64,000 nucleotides of DNA, taken from contig NZ_BAJY01000004.1 of the NCBI RefSeq assembly GCF_000613945.1, forward strand, positions 1-64,000, given 5' to 3'. Of this stretch, positions 44,056 to 52,686 are shown in pieces. Both the position numbers and the translations under genes were made by a program. The notes under the pieces were generated by a model that was not told the origin of the DNA, searched no databases, and saw only the letters and a program-made list of their open reading frames with translations. Numbering within the stretch: the first letter of the stretch is position 1; each line of letters starts with the position of its first letter. Origin of the DNA: Prevotella falsenii DSM 22864 = JCM 15124. Its GTDB lineage: Bacteria > Bacteroidota > Bacteroidia > Bacteroidales > Bacteroidaceae.

Positions 44056-44730
44056 ATGGTAAACAAAAAAGCAGAGGGTACTTACGAAGAAACCCTCAAC
44101 AAATCGGAAGCCTTCTTCGTGAAGCACGGAAAGACCGCAATCATTGCTATCGTAGCAGTACTTGTAGTAGTTGCAGCTTTCTTCCTTTACAGAACCTACA
44201 TCTCTGAACCTCGCGAAGCAGAAGCAAGCACAGAGTTGGCAAAAGCACAAAAGCTGTTCCAAACACAGCAGTTCGACCAAGCTCTCAAGGGTTTCCAAAA
44301 AGTTCAAAGCGATTACAGCAGCACCGATGCGGGCAACCTCGCTAACCTTTATGTTGGTCTTTGCTATGCACACCAAGAAAAACCGGACTGGACAAAGGCA
44401 TTGGAAAACGTTCAGAAGTTCTCTACTTCAAACGACCAAATCATCAGTCCTGCGTCGCAAATGGCTCTTGGCGACATCTATGCCAACAACAACCAAAACG
44501 ACAAGGCGGTGGAAAGTTTTAAAAAGGCTGCCGATATGGCAAATGCAAAAGGCTTCGAGGGCGTAAACCTCAGCATTGCACCATTGGCATTGAGAAAAGC
44601 AGGTATCATTCTTGAAAGCCAAGGCAAGAAGGCTGACGCACTGAAGATTTATCAGGAGATTAAGTCTAAGTATGTTAATTCTCCTATGAACCAAGACATC
44701 GATAAATATATCGAGCGCGCAAGCAACTAA
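44056..44730 (+). CDS. TPR-repeat protein anchored in the inner membrane
   Basis: 224 aa. A short cytoplasmic N-terminus (1-28) and one transmembrane helix (about 30-47, A-I-I-A-I-V-A-V-L-V-V-V) are followed by tetratricopeptide repeats (about 60-215, including Q-F-D-Q-A-L-K-G-F, G-D-I-Y-A-N-N-N-Q-N-D-K-A-V-E-S-F and K-K-A-D-A-L-K-I-Y). The layout is like YfgM/DUF2133-type periplasmic TPR chaperone partners of the Sec machinery, but identity with YfgM is not certain. ribH follows 13 bp downstream. Confidence 0.85.
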   Translation: MVNKKAEGTYEETLNKSEAFFVKHGKTAIIAIVAVLVVVAAFFLYRTYISEPREAEASTELAKAQKLFQTQQFDQALKGFQKVQSDYSSTDAGNLANLYVGLCYAHQEKPDWTKALENVQKFSTSNDQIISPASQMALGDIYANNNQNDKAVESFKKAADMANAKGFEGVNLSIAPLALRKAGIILESQGKKADALKIYQEIKSKYVNSPMNQDIDKYIERASN

Positions 44731-44743
44731 TCTGATATAAGAA

Positions 44744-45220
44744 ATGTCCACAGCATTACACAATTTATCAGATTACGACCTCACTTCCGTACCCGATGCC
44801 AGCAACATGTGCTTCGGCATCGTGGTATCTGAATGGAATCCGGAGATAACCGGCGCACTCCTCGACGGTGCAGTGAAGACGCTTGAGAAGCACGGAGCTA
44901 TTCCCGAAAACATTCACGTGAAAACCGTGCCGGGCAGTTTTGAACTCGTTTACGGTGCGCATCAAATGACGCTCAACGGCGGATACGATGCCATTATCGT
45001 GCTCGGAAGTGTCATTCGTGGCGAAACTCCCCACTTCGACTATATCTGTCAAGGCGTAACTTATGGTATTTCGCGTCTCAATGCAAGCTGCGAAATACCT
45101 GTAATATACGGACTTCTTACCACCAACGACCTGCAACAGGCAAAGGACAGAAGTGGCGGTAAGCACGGAAACAAAGGTGACGAATGCGCAATAGTAGCCA
45201 TAAAGATGGCTAAATTCTAA
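44744..45220 (+). CDS. ribH: 6,7-dimethyl-8-ribityllumazine synthase
   Basis: Penultimate riboflavin enzyme, 158 aa. Recognisable by V-S-E-W-N near residue 28, V-P-G-S-F-E-L near 65, [12 protein letters not shown] near 88 (catalytic His) and [11 protein letters not shown] near 125. Between the TPR gene (13 bp) and a conserved unknown gene (22 bp), so probably in one operon; other rib genes are absent here. Confidence 0.96.
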   Translation: MSTALHNLSDYDLTSVPDASNMCFGIVVSEWNPEITGALLDGAVKTLEKHGAIPENIHVKTVPGSFELVYGAHQMTLNGGYDAIIVLGSVIRGETPHFDYICQGVTYGISRLNASCEIPVIYGLLTTNDLQQAKDRSGGKHGNKGDECAIVAIKMAKF

Positions 45221-45242
45221 AGTAAAAGTCAGCAACGACACA

Positions 45243-45623
45243 ATGAAACTAAAAGAATACTTCCAAGCATACGAATTTGAAGAAATCTTTCCGCACATCG
45301 GACTGATGTATCCGAAGGCACGCCACCAACGCAATGCCTTCCGGCATGCTTACGATTTGCTGTTGGAAATCAAACCTGTGGCATCGAAAAAGTATATTCA
45401 CTACCAACTTATGGAAGACCCCGATACGGACGAAATGTTCTTCGGTGCTGACGACAGCAACTTCAACGGTCCTTGGGAGGTGCTACTGGGGAAAGATGTA
45501 CGCATCGACCCGAAAGTCGATTTATCGAAAGAAGAGATTGTAGCCAACTGCTTATTGAACACCATTCTTATAGGGCGGCCGCCCAAGCAGTTCGAGTCTG
45601 ACTACAACTTTATACGCCGATAA
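45243..45623 (+). CDS. conserved protein of unknown function (126 aa)
   Basis: A soluble 126-aa protein with no signal peptide or membrane segment. Visible features are a charged N-terminus, M-Y-P-K-A-R-H-Q-R-N-A-F near residue 23, a D-S-N-F-N-G-P-W-E-V-L-L-G-K-D-V segment near 70, and a C-terminal N-C-L-L-N-T-I-L-I-G. I believe similar proteins occur downstream of ribH in related genomes but cannot name a family. Third gene of the TPR-ribH operon, closed by the terminator at 45654. Confidence 0.8.
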   Translation: MKLKEYFQAYEFEEIFPHIGLMYPKARHQRNAFRHAYDLLLEIKPVASKKYIHYQLMEDPDTDEMFFGADDSNFNGPWEVLLGKDVRIDPKVDLSKEEIVANCLLNTILIGRPPKQFESDYNFIRR

Positions 45624-45653
45624 GCAAACGAAACAAAAGAATAGTATATGTAA

Positions 45654-45689
45654 AAAAGGCATTCCAACACCCATCGGAATGCCTTTTTT
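45654..45689 (+). terminator. terminator of the TPR-ribH operon
   Basis: A 12-bp stem AAAAGGCATTCC/GGAATGCCTTTT, 10-nt loop, T-run. Confidence 0.85.
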
Positions 45690-45769
45690 CGTTGCCCTGA
45701 TTTCTGTTCTGCACCAAAACACTAAGGCTTGCGCACCGTGCAGTATAAGCGAAAAACAGACAATAAAAG

Positions 45770-45959
45770 TGTAAATATTTATCATAAGAGTATCTGTTGT
45801 GTAACTCGTTCGGTATCAACGCATTGCAAAACCTATTGTTTGGCGTTGCGAAAGCGTAGGTTTTGTACGGTAAAAGCGGCGGTTTTGGAAAGCAAAACCG
45901 CCACTTTTCGCAACGCCAAATCGAAATTATGGCTTTTCGTTAGAAGTATCTTTACAAAA
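45770..45959 (-). repeat. 22-bp-box intergenic repeat, copy 10
   Basis: In element orientation boxes 1 and 2 are GTGGCGG and CCGCCGC (complementary with one G-U), box 3 CCTACGC and box 4 CAATAGG. A third version of the paired heptamer. Confidence 0.85.
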
Positions 45960-45985
45960 GCAAAGTGTTTTTTAAGCTCTGTGTT

Positions 45986-46042
45986 AGGGTTTCTAGGGAG
46001 TTCTAGTTTTCCTAGAGAGTTCTAGTTTCCCTAGAGCTTTTA
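45986..46042. repeat. CTAG-rich short repeat tract
   Basis: Three near-identical 18-19 bp units of the form TTTCTAGGGAGTTCTAG / TTCCTAGAGAGTTCTAG in tandem, then CCCTAGAGC. Similar to the tracts at 13841 and 62582. Confidence 0.6.
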
Positions 46043-46123
46043 GATGCTCTTGCTTTTTCTTCGATGCCGGAAACGTGGATAAGCCACGCCCCTATACATA
46101 CAAAAAACGGCTTTCTTTCCGCT

Positions 46124-47945
46124 TACACCGTTTCTGCCGCATGGTACGAACTGCGCACCAACGGACCACTCACCACGTGCTTAAAGCCTTTTTCCAATCC
46201 TATTTTCTTGTATTCTGCAAACTGCTGTGGGGTGATGTAGGCAGCTACGGCAGGTGTTTCGATGTCGGTTGAAGGTATTGCCCAAGTGTCAGACGCTTGC
46301 AACCCGTGGCGAGAATATCGTCCATCGTTTCCAAAATCTCCTCGTGCGTTTCGCCCAAACCCAACATAAAGCCTGTTTTTGCCTGCACACCGTTGCGCGC
46401 AATCTCTGCCAACACCTCTAAACTGCGGTCGTATTGTGCCACACTACGCACCGAAGGAGTAAGCCGGCGAACAGTCTCCATGTTGTGCCCACACACGTGC
46501 GGCTTTGTTGCCAACACCTTTTGTATCAGCTCTTTCTTGCCCATGAAGTCGGGAATAAGCAGTTCTATCTTTGTGTCGGGGTTCAGTTGTTGCACGGCTT
46601 CCACGGTTTTCACCCAGTGGTCGGCACCATAGTCGGGCAGGTCGTCGCGGTCTACCGATGTTATCACGGCATAACGCAAGTTCAAAGCCTTTATCGACTC
46701 TGCCACGTGCTGCGGTTCGTTCGGGTTCAAAGCGTTGGGGCGACCGCTCAATGTGTTGCAGAACCGACACTTGCGGGTGCATATTTCGCCCCCTATCATG
46801 AGCGTTGCGGTGCGTGCCGCCCAACATTCGGTGCGGTTGGGACACAGTCCGCTGGTGCAGATAGTGTTCATGTGGTGGCGTGCGAGAATGCCCGCCGTTT
46901 CTCCGGACGACTTTTTTGATGTAAGGTTTATCTTCAACCAGTCGGGCTTCATCACATGGGGCGGACGCCCAAAGAGCAGGCGCAAGAACTGTTCCGTTGT
47001 GAAATTGCGAATTACGTTGCCCATTTCCACGTCTTCTATTGCCGCTGATACGGCTTCGCGAGTGAAGTCCACACCGTGCAAAAGGTCGAGCAACTCACGG
47101 TCAAGGTCGCCCGAAAGGAAGTAATCACCCATCAAATTGATGTTCGCTATCTTCCGGTTCTTCAACTCTATGTGCGCCTGAATGGTGCCCACATCGGCAA
47201 AACGCTTCTTGCGAACCTCGCTGTATTTAGGGTTTTTGCCGTATGTAAAGTCGTCAGAAGCCAGTTCCTTTTCCAACTCTTCAATATGTTTCATGTCGTC
47301 GGCAGTAAGTTCCAGCACCTCGTCGCCGCACATATACTTGCGCACATAGTCCATAAACGCCTCGATGCTGAGGTCGGTGTGGTTGCCCACATTGCCTACA
47401 CGCTGGCGCACCGAAGCCACCCCTTTGCTCTGCAACTTCTCTTTTGAGGGTGTCAGTGCTTGCGAAAGATGTTCCAATTGTGTGCTGAACAAAAGCGAAT
47501 TGTGCAACACGCTGCGCCCTTTCAGGCGGTAGAAGGCACTGCCTGCCACTTTTTTCCCCTCCACGAGAATATCGTTTCTGCCCGATAGTTCGGTGTTTAT
47601 GCCCAGACTTTTTATCATGTCGGCAATGCCTTGCATGTATTCCAAAAAGGCGCGGTTCACGTTCTCGGCAAACGAAATATAAGAAAACTGCATACACCCC
47701 TTATCGGCATAGATGCAGCCTCCCCCACTCTTGCGGCGGAAAATGTGTATGCCGTTGCGCTTGCAGTAGTCTGTGTTTACCTCGTTTTCGATAAGCTGGT
47801 TGCGTCCGAGCATCACCGTAGGTTCTACGCGCCACGCCATAAAGTAGTCGTCGTCGGTGTAAGTGCGTGCCACGTATTCCTCCACTGCAAAGTAGAAAGG
47901 CAATTGTTTGCTTGTTTCTCGTTCAGGAATGATGATATATTTCAT
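46124..47945 (-). pseudogene. lipoate-protein ligase A / lipoyl synthase fusion, frameshifted near 3' end
   Basis: One reading frame joins an N-terminal LplA-type ligase (about 1-335: R-R-K-S-G-G-G-C near residue 70, V-E-G-K-K-V-A-G-S-A near 127) to a radical-SAM lipoyl synthase LipA (about 345 onward: auxiliary cluster C-T-S-G-L-C-P-N-R-T-E-C near 370, C-T-R-K-C-R-F-C near 395). The frame ends at 46245 after K-H-L-P. The next frame continues V-A-A-Y-I-T-P to R-S-S-Y-H-A and a stop at 46124. The R-S-S-Y-H serine ligates the auxiliary cluster, so the truncated form should be inactive. One extra base in the GG at 46249-46250 (CC on the coding strand) restores H-L-P-V. Real mutation or sequencing error. 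Confidence 0.85.
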
Positions 47946-48280
47946 TGTTTAGACCTGTATTTTTAATATTTGGCGGCGGGCTTTCCCCACCTTATTATAT
48001 ATATGTACCCACTCGATTATATATCTGTATCCACTCTCTTAGCGGCGAAAGCCGATGCCCTGCACCATAATCGAGGGCTTGCAAATTTACGAAAAAATAT
48101 TGGTTCGGGCGAGAAAGGCTGTATTTTTATTGCCAACGAGGGCGTTCCTCCCTATTAAAAAACTAAAAAAGTTTCAATAAAAGAAATATTTTTGCTACCT
48201 TTGTTGAACGGTTTGTAGTTGGCACCGAGCAAAGGTTACAACCACAAACACAATAAAAGATGAATTTAAACAGGACAACA
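47946..48280. other. spacer without recognised gene
   Basis: Divergent spacer between the LplA-LipA and DXS-like genes. It contains TA-rich stretches (near 47994-48026) and a candidate -7 element TACCTTTG at 48197-48204 (with TTTC rather than TTTG at about -33) for the DXS-like gene. Nothing else seen. Confidence 0.5.
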
Positions 48281-50041
48281 ATGATTATTGAAAAGATTAA
48301 TTCGCCTGCCGACATGAAAGAACTCACGTTGGAAGAACTTACTGCATTGGCAACAGAAGTGCGCAAAGGCGTGTTGAACCGTGTAATGCTGCACGGCGGA
48401 CATGTAGGTCCAAACCTTGGTTTCACGGAAGCAACAGTGGCTTTGCATTACGTTTTCGATGCGCCAACCGACAAGATTGTTTACGATGTATCGCATCAGA
48501 GCTATCCCCACAAGATACTAACAGGGCGCAAAGACGGTTTCTTCGATAAGAGCAAAATGGACGCAATTTCGGGTTATTCATCGCCATTGGAGAGTCCTGA
48601 ATACGATAACTTCGAGATTGGACATACCTCTACATCGGTTGCTTTGGCAGCCGGGCTCGTGAAAGGGCGCGATATTCTGGGCGGAACAGAGAACGTTATT
48701 GCCGTCATTGGCGACGGTTCGCTGTCTGGCGGCGAGGCTTTTGAAGGGTTGGATATATTGGGAGAACTCGGCACAAATGCCATTGTCGTGGTAAACGACA
48801 ACGAAATGAGCATTGCCGAAAACCACGGCGGTCTTTACAAACACCTGCGCGAACTACGCGAAAGTAACGGAAAAAGCCCACAAAACTATTTTCGTGCGCT
48901 CGGGCTTGACTACATCTACCTTGACGAAGGCAACAATGTGGCAAGGCTTGTCGAAACTTTCCAACGTGTAAAAGGCATCGACCACCCCATCGTGGTGCAC
49001 ATTCACACCGAAAAGGGGCATGGTTTCCAGCCGGCAATCGACGACAAAGAACGTTGGCATTGGAACTTTCCGTTCAACGAAGACGGCTCGCCACGCAATC
49101 CGCACCAACGAGGCGAATACATGCCGGCAATGCTCGGACAATGGCTGCGCGAAGAAATGAAGTCCAATCCTAAGTTGGTTTGTCTCTCTGCGGGTGTGCC
49201 CGTCATTCTCGGTTTCGATGCCGAGACACGCAAAAAGGTGGGTGCGCAGCACTTTGATGTAGGCATTGCGGAAGAAGCAGCCGTAGCAATGGCATCGGCA
49301 ATGGCTAAACGTGGCGCACACGCGGTATTCACTACCCACGCCACCTTTATGCAACGCACCTACGACCAGCTTTGTCAGGACTTGGCTGTAAACGGCAATC
49401 CTGCCGTCATCAATGTTACGGGAGCTTCTGTTTTCGGCATGAACGACTTCACGCACATCTGCTTTTTCGATATTCCGATGCTTTCGCACATTCCCAATTT
49501 GGTTTATCTTGCTCCTACCAACTACGAAGAAATGATTGCCATGGAGCGTTGGGCAATCTATCAAAACCGCCATTCGGTAGCCATTCGTGTGCCGGAATAC
49601 GGTGCATACCACGCAACAGAGCCTGTTGATACCGACTATTCGGAACTCAACAAGTACAAGGTGATGCACCAAGGCAATACTGTTGCCATTATCGCAGCGG
49701 GCGATTTCTATGCCAAAGGCGAGAATGTGGCAAAGGCATTGCAGGCTGAAGGCATCGACGCAACGCTGATAAACCCACGCTATTTATCGGGAATTGACGA
49801 GGAACTGCTCGATTCGCTCACGCCCAACCATCAACTTGTGGTAACGATTGAGGACGGTTCGCTCGACGGAGGCTTTGGCGAACGCGTAGCACGCTTCTAC
49901 GGTCCGTCGGCAATGCGTACGCTTTGTTTCGGTGTAAAGAAGCAACTCTACGACCGTTACGACGTGAACGAGTTGCTGCGAGAGAACCGTTTGTTAGACG
50001 AACAGATAGTGGAAGACATTAAAAACATCATCGCACAATAG
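48281..50041 (+). CDS. 1-deoxy-D-xylulose-5-phosphate synthase-like protein
   Basis: 586 aa from the ATG at 48281 (M-I-I-E-K-I-N-S-P-A-D-M; the upstream ATG adds seven atypical residues). A ThDP enzyme with DXS-like architecture: G-G-H-V-G-P-N-L-G near residue 40, V-S-H-Q-S-Y-P-H-K-I-L-T-G-R near 74, the ThDP/Mg motif G-D-G-S-L-S...N-D-N near 145, E-E-A-A-V-A-M-A near 328 and H-A-T-F-M-Q-R-T-Y-D-Q near 355. The DXS D-R-A-G and Y-P-R-G motifs that bind the substrate are replaced (V-T-G-A-S, R-V-P-E-Y), so it may be a paralogue with a different acceptor rather than the true DXS. A MITE copy begins 6 bp after its stop. Confidence 0.8.
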   Translation: MIIEKINSPADMKELTLEELTALATEVRKGVLNRVMLHGGHVGPNLGFTEATVALHYVFDAPTDKIVYDVSHQSYPHKILTGRKDGFFDKSKMDAISGYSSPLESPEYDNFEIGHTSTSVALAAGLVKGRDILGGTENVIAVIGDGSLSGGEAFEGLDILGELGTNAIVVVNDNEMSIAENHGGLYKHLRELRESNGKSPQNYFRALGLDYIYLDEGNNVARLVETFQRVKGIDHPIVVHIHTEKGHGFQPAIDDKERWHWNFPFNEDGSPRNPHQRGEYMPAMLGQWLREEMKSNPKLVCLSAGVPVILGFDAETRKKVGAQHFDVGIAEEAAVAMASAMAKRGAHAVFTTHATFMQRTYDQLCQDLAVNGNPAVINVTGASVFGMNDFTHICFFDIPMLSHIPNLVYLAPTNYEEMIAMERWAIYQNRHSVAIRVPEYGAYHATEPVDTDYSELNKYKVMHQGNTVAIIAAGDFYAKGENVAKALQAEGIDATLINPRYLSGIDEELLDSLTPNHQLVVTIEDGSLDGGFGERVARFYGPSAMRTLCFGVKKQLYDRYDVNELLRENRLLDEQIVEDIKNIIAQ

Positions 50042-50046
50042 TATTA

Positions 50047-50246
50047 TAAGTAGGTGTTCATAATTAATTGACATTGTATTTATGGCTATTTTCCGGTCAG
50101 TCTGCCGTCTTGAAGAAGGAGTGTAGCGGGCTACACGACTGATGAAAGGCGACAGAATGACGGAAAAGAGACGTGAAGACGATGGCAAAGTGAAAGCATA
50201 AAAGATAAAAGCAATATAGATACGTTTAATTTTGAACACCTACTTA
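50047..50246. mobile_element. MITE-like 200-bp element, copy 3
   Basis: Exactly 200 bp, nearly identical to copies 1 and 2, lying between the stop of the DXS-like gene and the start of the FMN-binding gene (30 bp away). It therefore occupies the position where the promoter of the latter would be, or supplies one. Confidence 0.8.
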
Positions 50247-50275
50247 ACACACAAGAACATTATAGAACATCGACA

Positions 50276-51349
50276 ATGAAGAAACTACAACAGGTTTTAA
50301 TGCTTGCCACATGTATGCTCATACTTATGGTGGCAGCTATTCAGCGTGATGGAAAAGTATGGGGACATAGCCTGAAAACGATGTTTTCCGATAGCGTGCA
50401 AACTGCAAAAACAGAAACAATGCGCACGCTCGACGACGGTACGAAGGTGATAAACACCACCTTACTGGGCAAAGACATTGTGGGATATGGCGGTGCTGTG
50501 CCATTGGATATATATATAAAAGATGGCAAAATCGTTCAGGTAAAAGCCTTGAAGAACAGCGAAACCCCCGAATTTTTCGAGGAAGTGAAGCCGTTGCTTA
50601 CAAAATGGAACGGCAAAACCATCGAACAGGCGCAGGCACTGAAGGTAGACGGCATAAGCGGTGCAACCTTTTCGTCGCGTGGTGTCATAGGTAACATGCA
50701 TCGCGGATTGGCTTATGCAGCGCAAAAAGCCGTAGAACCCACCATCTGGGAGAAGATGAACCTCGATGCAAAGGCTGTTGCAGGACTCTTGGTGGTGCTC
50801 TTGGCTGCCATCGTTCCGTTGTTTTATCGCAACAAACACTATCGCACAGTGCAGCTTTTACTCAATGTGGTAGTGTTGGGATTCCTTTGTGGCACCTTTC
50901 TTTCGTGGTCGTTGTTTGTCAATTTCATGTCGAGCGGCATCAATTTCTGGGCTTCGCTCGTACCGATTATTATGCTCATAACGGCTTTTGTCTATCCGCT
51001 TTTCGGCAAAAAGAACTACTATTGCACAAATATCTGTCCGTGTGGAGCTTTCCAAGACTTAGCGGCAAAAACGAAAAACCGCAAGTGGCGCATGAGTGCA
51101 AATACGGTGAAGCGTCTTAATGCCTTCCGAAAAGTCTTGTTTGCAGTACTGTTGGTGCTGACGCTTACCGGGATTTGGCTTGAATGGATAGACTACGAAG
51201 TATTCTCGGCATTTATTTTCCAAACCGCCTCCGTGTTCGTTTTGGTGCTCGGCGGTGTGGTGGCAGCCCTCTCGTTCTTTGTGCCGCGCCCCTATTGTCG
51301 CTTTGTTTGTCCGACGGGCACACTGTTCAAGATAGCCGAACGTCGATGA
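50276..51349 (+). CDS. FMN-binding, 4Fe-4S membrane protein (NosR/NapH-like)
   Basis: 357 aa. A signal-anchor (1-22) and an extracytoplasmic FMN-bind domain (about 60-165) carrying the flavinylation motif D-G-I-S-G-A-T-F-S near residue 125, where an ApbE-type transferase would attach FMN to Thr. Five or so membrane helices follow (about 165-355) with two cysteine clusters, C-T-N-I-C-P-C-G-A near 247 and C-R-F-V-C-P-T-G near 340, like the CxxxCP motifs of NosR/NapH. It probably moves electrons across the membrane between a quinone/Fe-S pool and an external flavin. apbE is not in the window. The last residues overlap a 66-bp direct repeat. Confidence 0.85.
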   Translation: MKKLQQVLMLATCMLILMVAAIQRDGKVWGHSLKTMFSDSVQTAKTETMRTLDDGTKVINTTLLGKDIVGYGGAVPLDIYIKDGKIVQVKALKNSETPEFFEEVKPLLTKWNGKTIEQAQALKVDGISGATFSSRGVIGNMHRGLAYAAQKAVEPTIWEKMNLDAKAVAGLLVVLLAAIVPLFYRNKHYRTVQLLLNVVVLGFLCGTFLSWSLFVNFMSSGINFWASLVPIIMLITAFVYPLFGKKNYYCTNICPCGAFQDLAAKTKNRKWRMSANTVKRLNAFRKVLFAVLLVLTLTGIWLEWIDYEVFSAFIFQTASVFVLVLGGVVAALSFFVPRPYCRFVCPTGTLFKIAERR

Positions 51350-51422
51350 ACGACAGCTGGCACAAGCATGCCACGACGATAGATGGCACTGCCCAAGATA
51401 GCCGAAGGTCGATGAACGACAG
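51329..51422. repeat. 66-bp-spaced direct repeat at the end of the FMN-binding gene
   Basis: CAAGATAGCCGAAxGTCGAT and the following GAACGACAG occur at 51329 and again exactly 66 bp later at 51395, in the same codon phase. The first copy includes the stop codon of the gene; the second lies in the 3' untranslated region. It looks like a partial tandem duplication. Confidence 0.7.
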
Positions 51423-51448
51423 TAGAAAATAAATAGAAAACAAACCAT

Positions 51449-51487
51449 AAAGGTAGGGCGAAACATCGTTTCGCCCTACCTTTTGTT
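51449..51487. terminator. terminator after the FMN-binding gene
   Basis: A 16-bp perfect stem AAAGGTAGGGCGAAAC with a 4-nt loop; T-rich flank on the plus strand. Confidence 0.85.
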
Positions 51488-51542
51488 TTATGTCTACTGC
51501 TCCTTTGCACCCTTTAATAGATGTGGAAAGAAGGGTATAAAA

Positions 51543-51732
51543 GTGTAAATATTTTTCACAAGAATAACTATTGTGTAACTATCTCGCTATCAACGCATTG
51601 CAAAACCTATTGTTTCGCATTCCAAAACCGTAGGTTTTGCACGGTAAAAGCGTAGGTTTTGCGTTGTAAAACCTACGGTTTCGCAACGCCAAACCGATTA
51701 TATCACTTTTTAACAGAATTATCTTTACAAAA
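51543..51732 (-). repeat. 22-bp-box intergenic repeat, copy 11
   Basis: In element orientation heptamers are CCGTAGG, CCTACGC, CCTACGG, CAATAGG, almost the same as copy 7. Between convergent genes; a weak CTATGATTTC/TATAATC tract follows near 51800. Confidence 0.85.
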
Positions 51733-51849
51733 TAACAGTGATTTTCTATGCTTCAGCTAATACTTGCAAACAGTATAAACAGCCATAAGGTCTATTCATC
51801 ATAGGAGTCCCTATGATTTCTAAAAAAATCTATAATCACCTGCTTTTCC

Positions 51850-52668
51850 TTAATACGATTCCCCCTCGTTAGGGAACGTCTGCTCCTTCACACACCTCAT
51901 ATAGTCGGCAATTCCGTCGGTCATACACTTCCTTACATCAGCAAAAACGCGCAGAAACTTGGGTTTAAACCCGGCTGTCATGCCCATTGCATCGGCATAA
52001 ACCAGCACTTGTCCGTCGGTTCCGTTGCCTGCTCCGATGCCTATGGTGGGGGCTTTTATCTGTTTCGACACTTCGGCTGCCAACGTGCGAGGCACTTTCT
52101 CCAATACCAAGGCGCACACTCCCGCTTCGTCTAATAACTTTGCGTCAATCAACAGTTTATCCGCTTCTGATTCGTCCTTTGCTCTAACACCGTAACCGCC
52201 AAACTTATGCACGCTTTGGGGGGTCAGTCCGAGATGTCCCACCACCGGAATGCCGGCGGCAAGAATGCCCTTTACGGTGTCGATAATCTCGATGCCACCT
52301 TCCAACTTTACAGCGTCGGCACCACTTTCTTTCATTATGCGAATGGCATTGCGCACACCTTCGTCGCGATTTACCTGATAACTGCCAAACGGCATATCGC
52401 ATACTACAAAGGCATGGCTGCACGCTTTTGCCACCGATTTGGCATGGTAAATCATCTCGTCCACAGTGATGGGCAAAGTGTTGTCGTTTCCGCACATTAC
52501 GTTCGATGCCGAATCGCCAATCAAAATGCTGTCGATACCGGCTTCATCGAAAATCTTTGCCGTCGTGTAATCGTAGGCTGTAATCTGCGCAATCTTCTCT
52601 CCGGCAGCCTTCATCTCAAGCAGTGTGTTTGCCGTTATCTTCTTTTTGTCTGTCGATAAATAACCCAT
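51850..52668 (-). CDS. panB: 3-methyl-2-oxobutanoate hydroxymethyltransferase
   Basis: First enzyme of pantothenate synthesis, 272 aa. Marks: T-A-Y-D-Y-T-T-A near residue 27, the metal site L-I-G-D-S-A-S-N-V near 47, D-M-P-F-G-S-Y near 92, E-G-G near 124, G-H-L-G-L-T-P-Q near 142 and G-I-G-A-G near 200. Full length. The HAD phosphatase gene ends 18 bp upstream of it on the same strand; panC is not here. Confidence 0.96.
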   Translation of the reverse strand: MGYLSTDKKKITANTLLEMKAAGEKIAQITAYDYTTAKIFDEAGIDSILIGDSASNVMCGNDNTLPITVDEMIYHAKSVAKACSHAFVVCDMPFGSYQVNRDEGVRNAIRIMKESGADAVKLEGGIEIIDTVKGILAAGIPVVGHLGLTPQSVHKFGGYGVRAKDESEADKLLIDAKLLDEAGVCALVLEKVPRTLAAEVSKQIKAPTIGIGAGNGTDGQVLVYADAMGMTAGFKPKFLRVFADVRKCMTDGIADYMRCVKEQTFPNEGESY

Positions 52669-52686
52669 TATGGTTTCTATGTTTTG

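Noticed and set aside
48854-49672. Antisense reading frame of 272 codons in the DXS-like gene
   Set aside because: A shadow of a well-supported gene; composition is unlike a protein.
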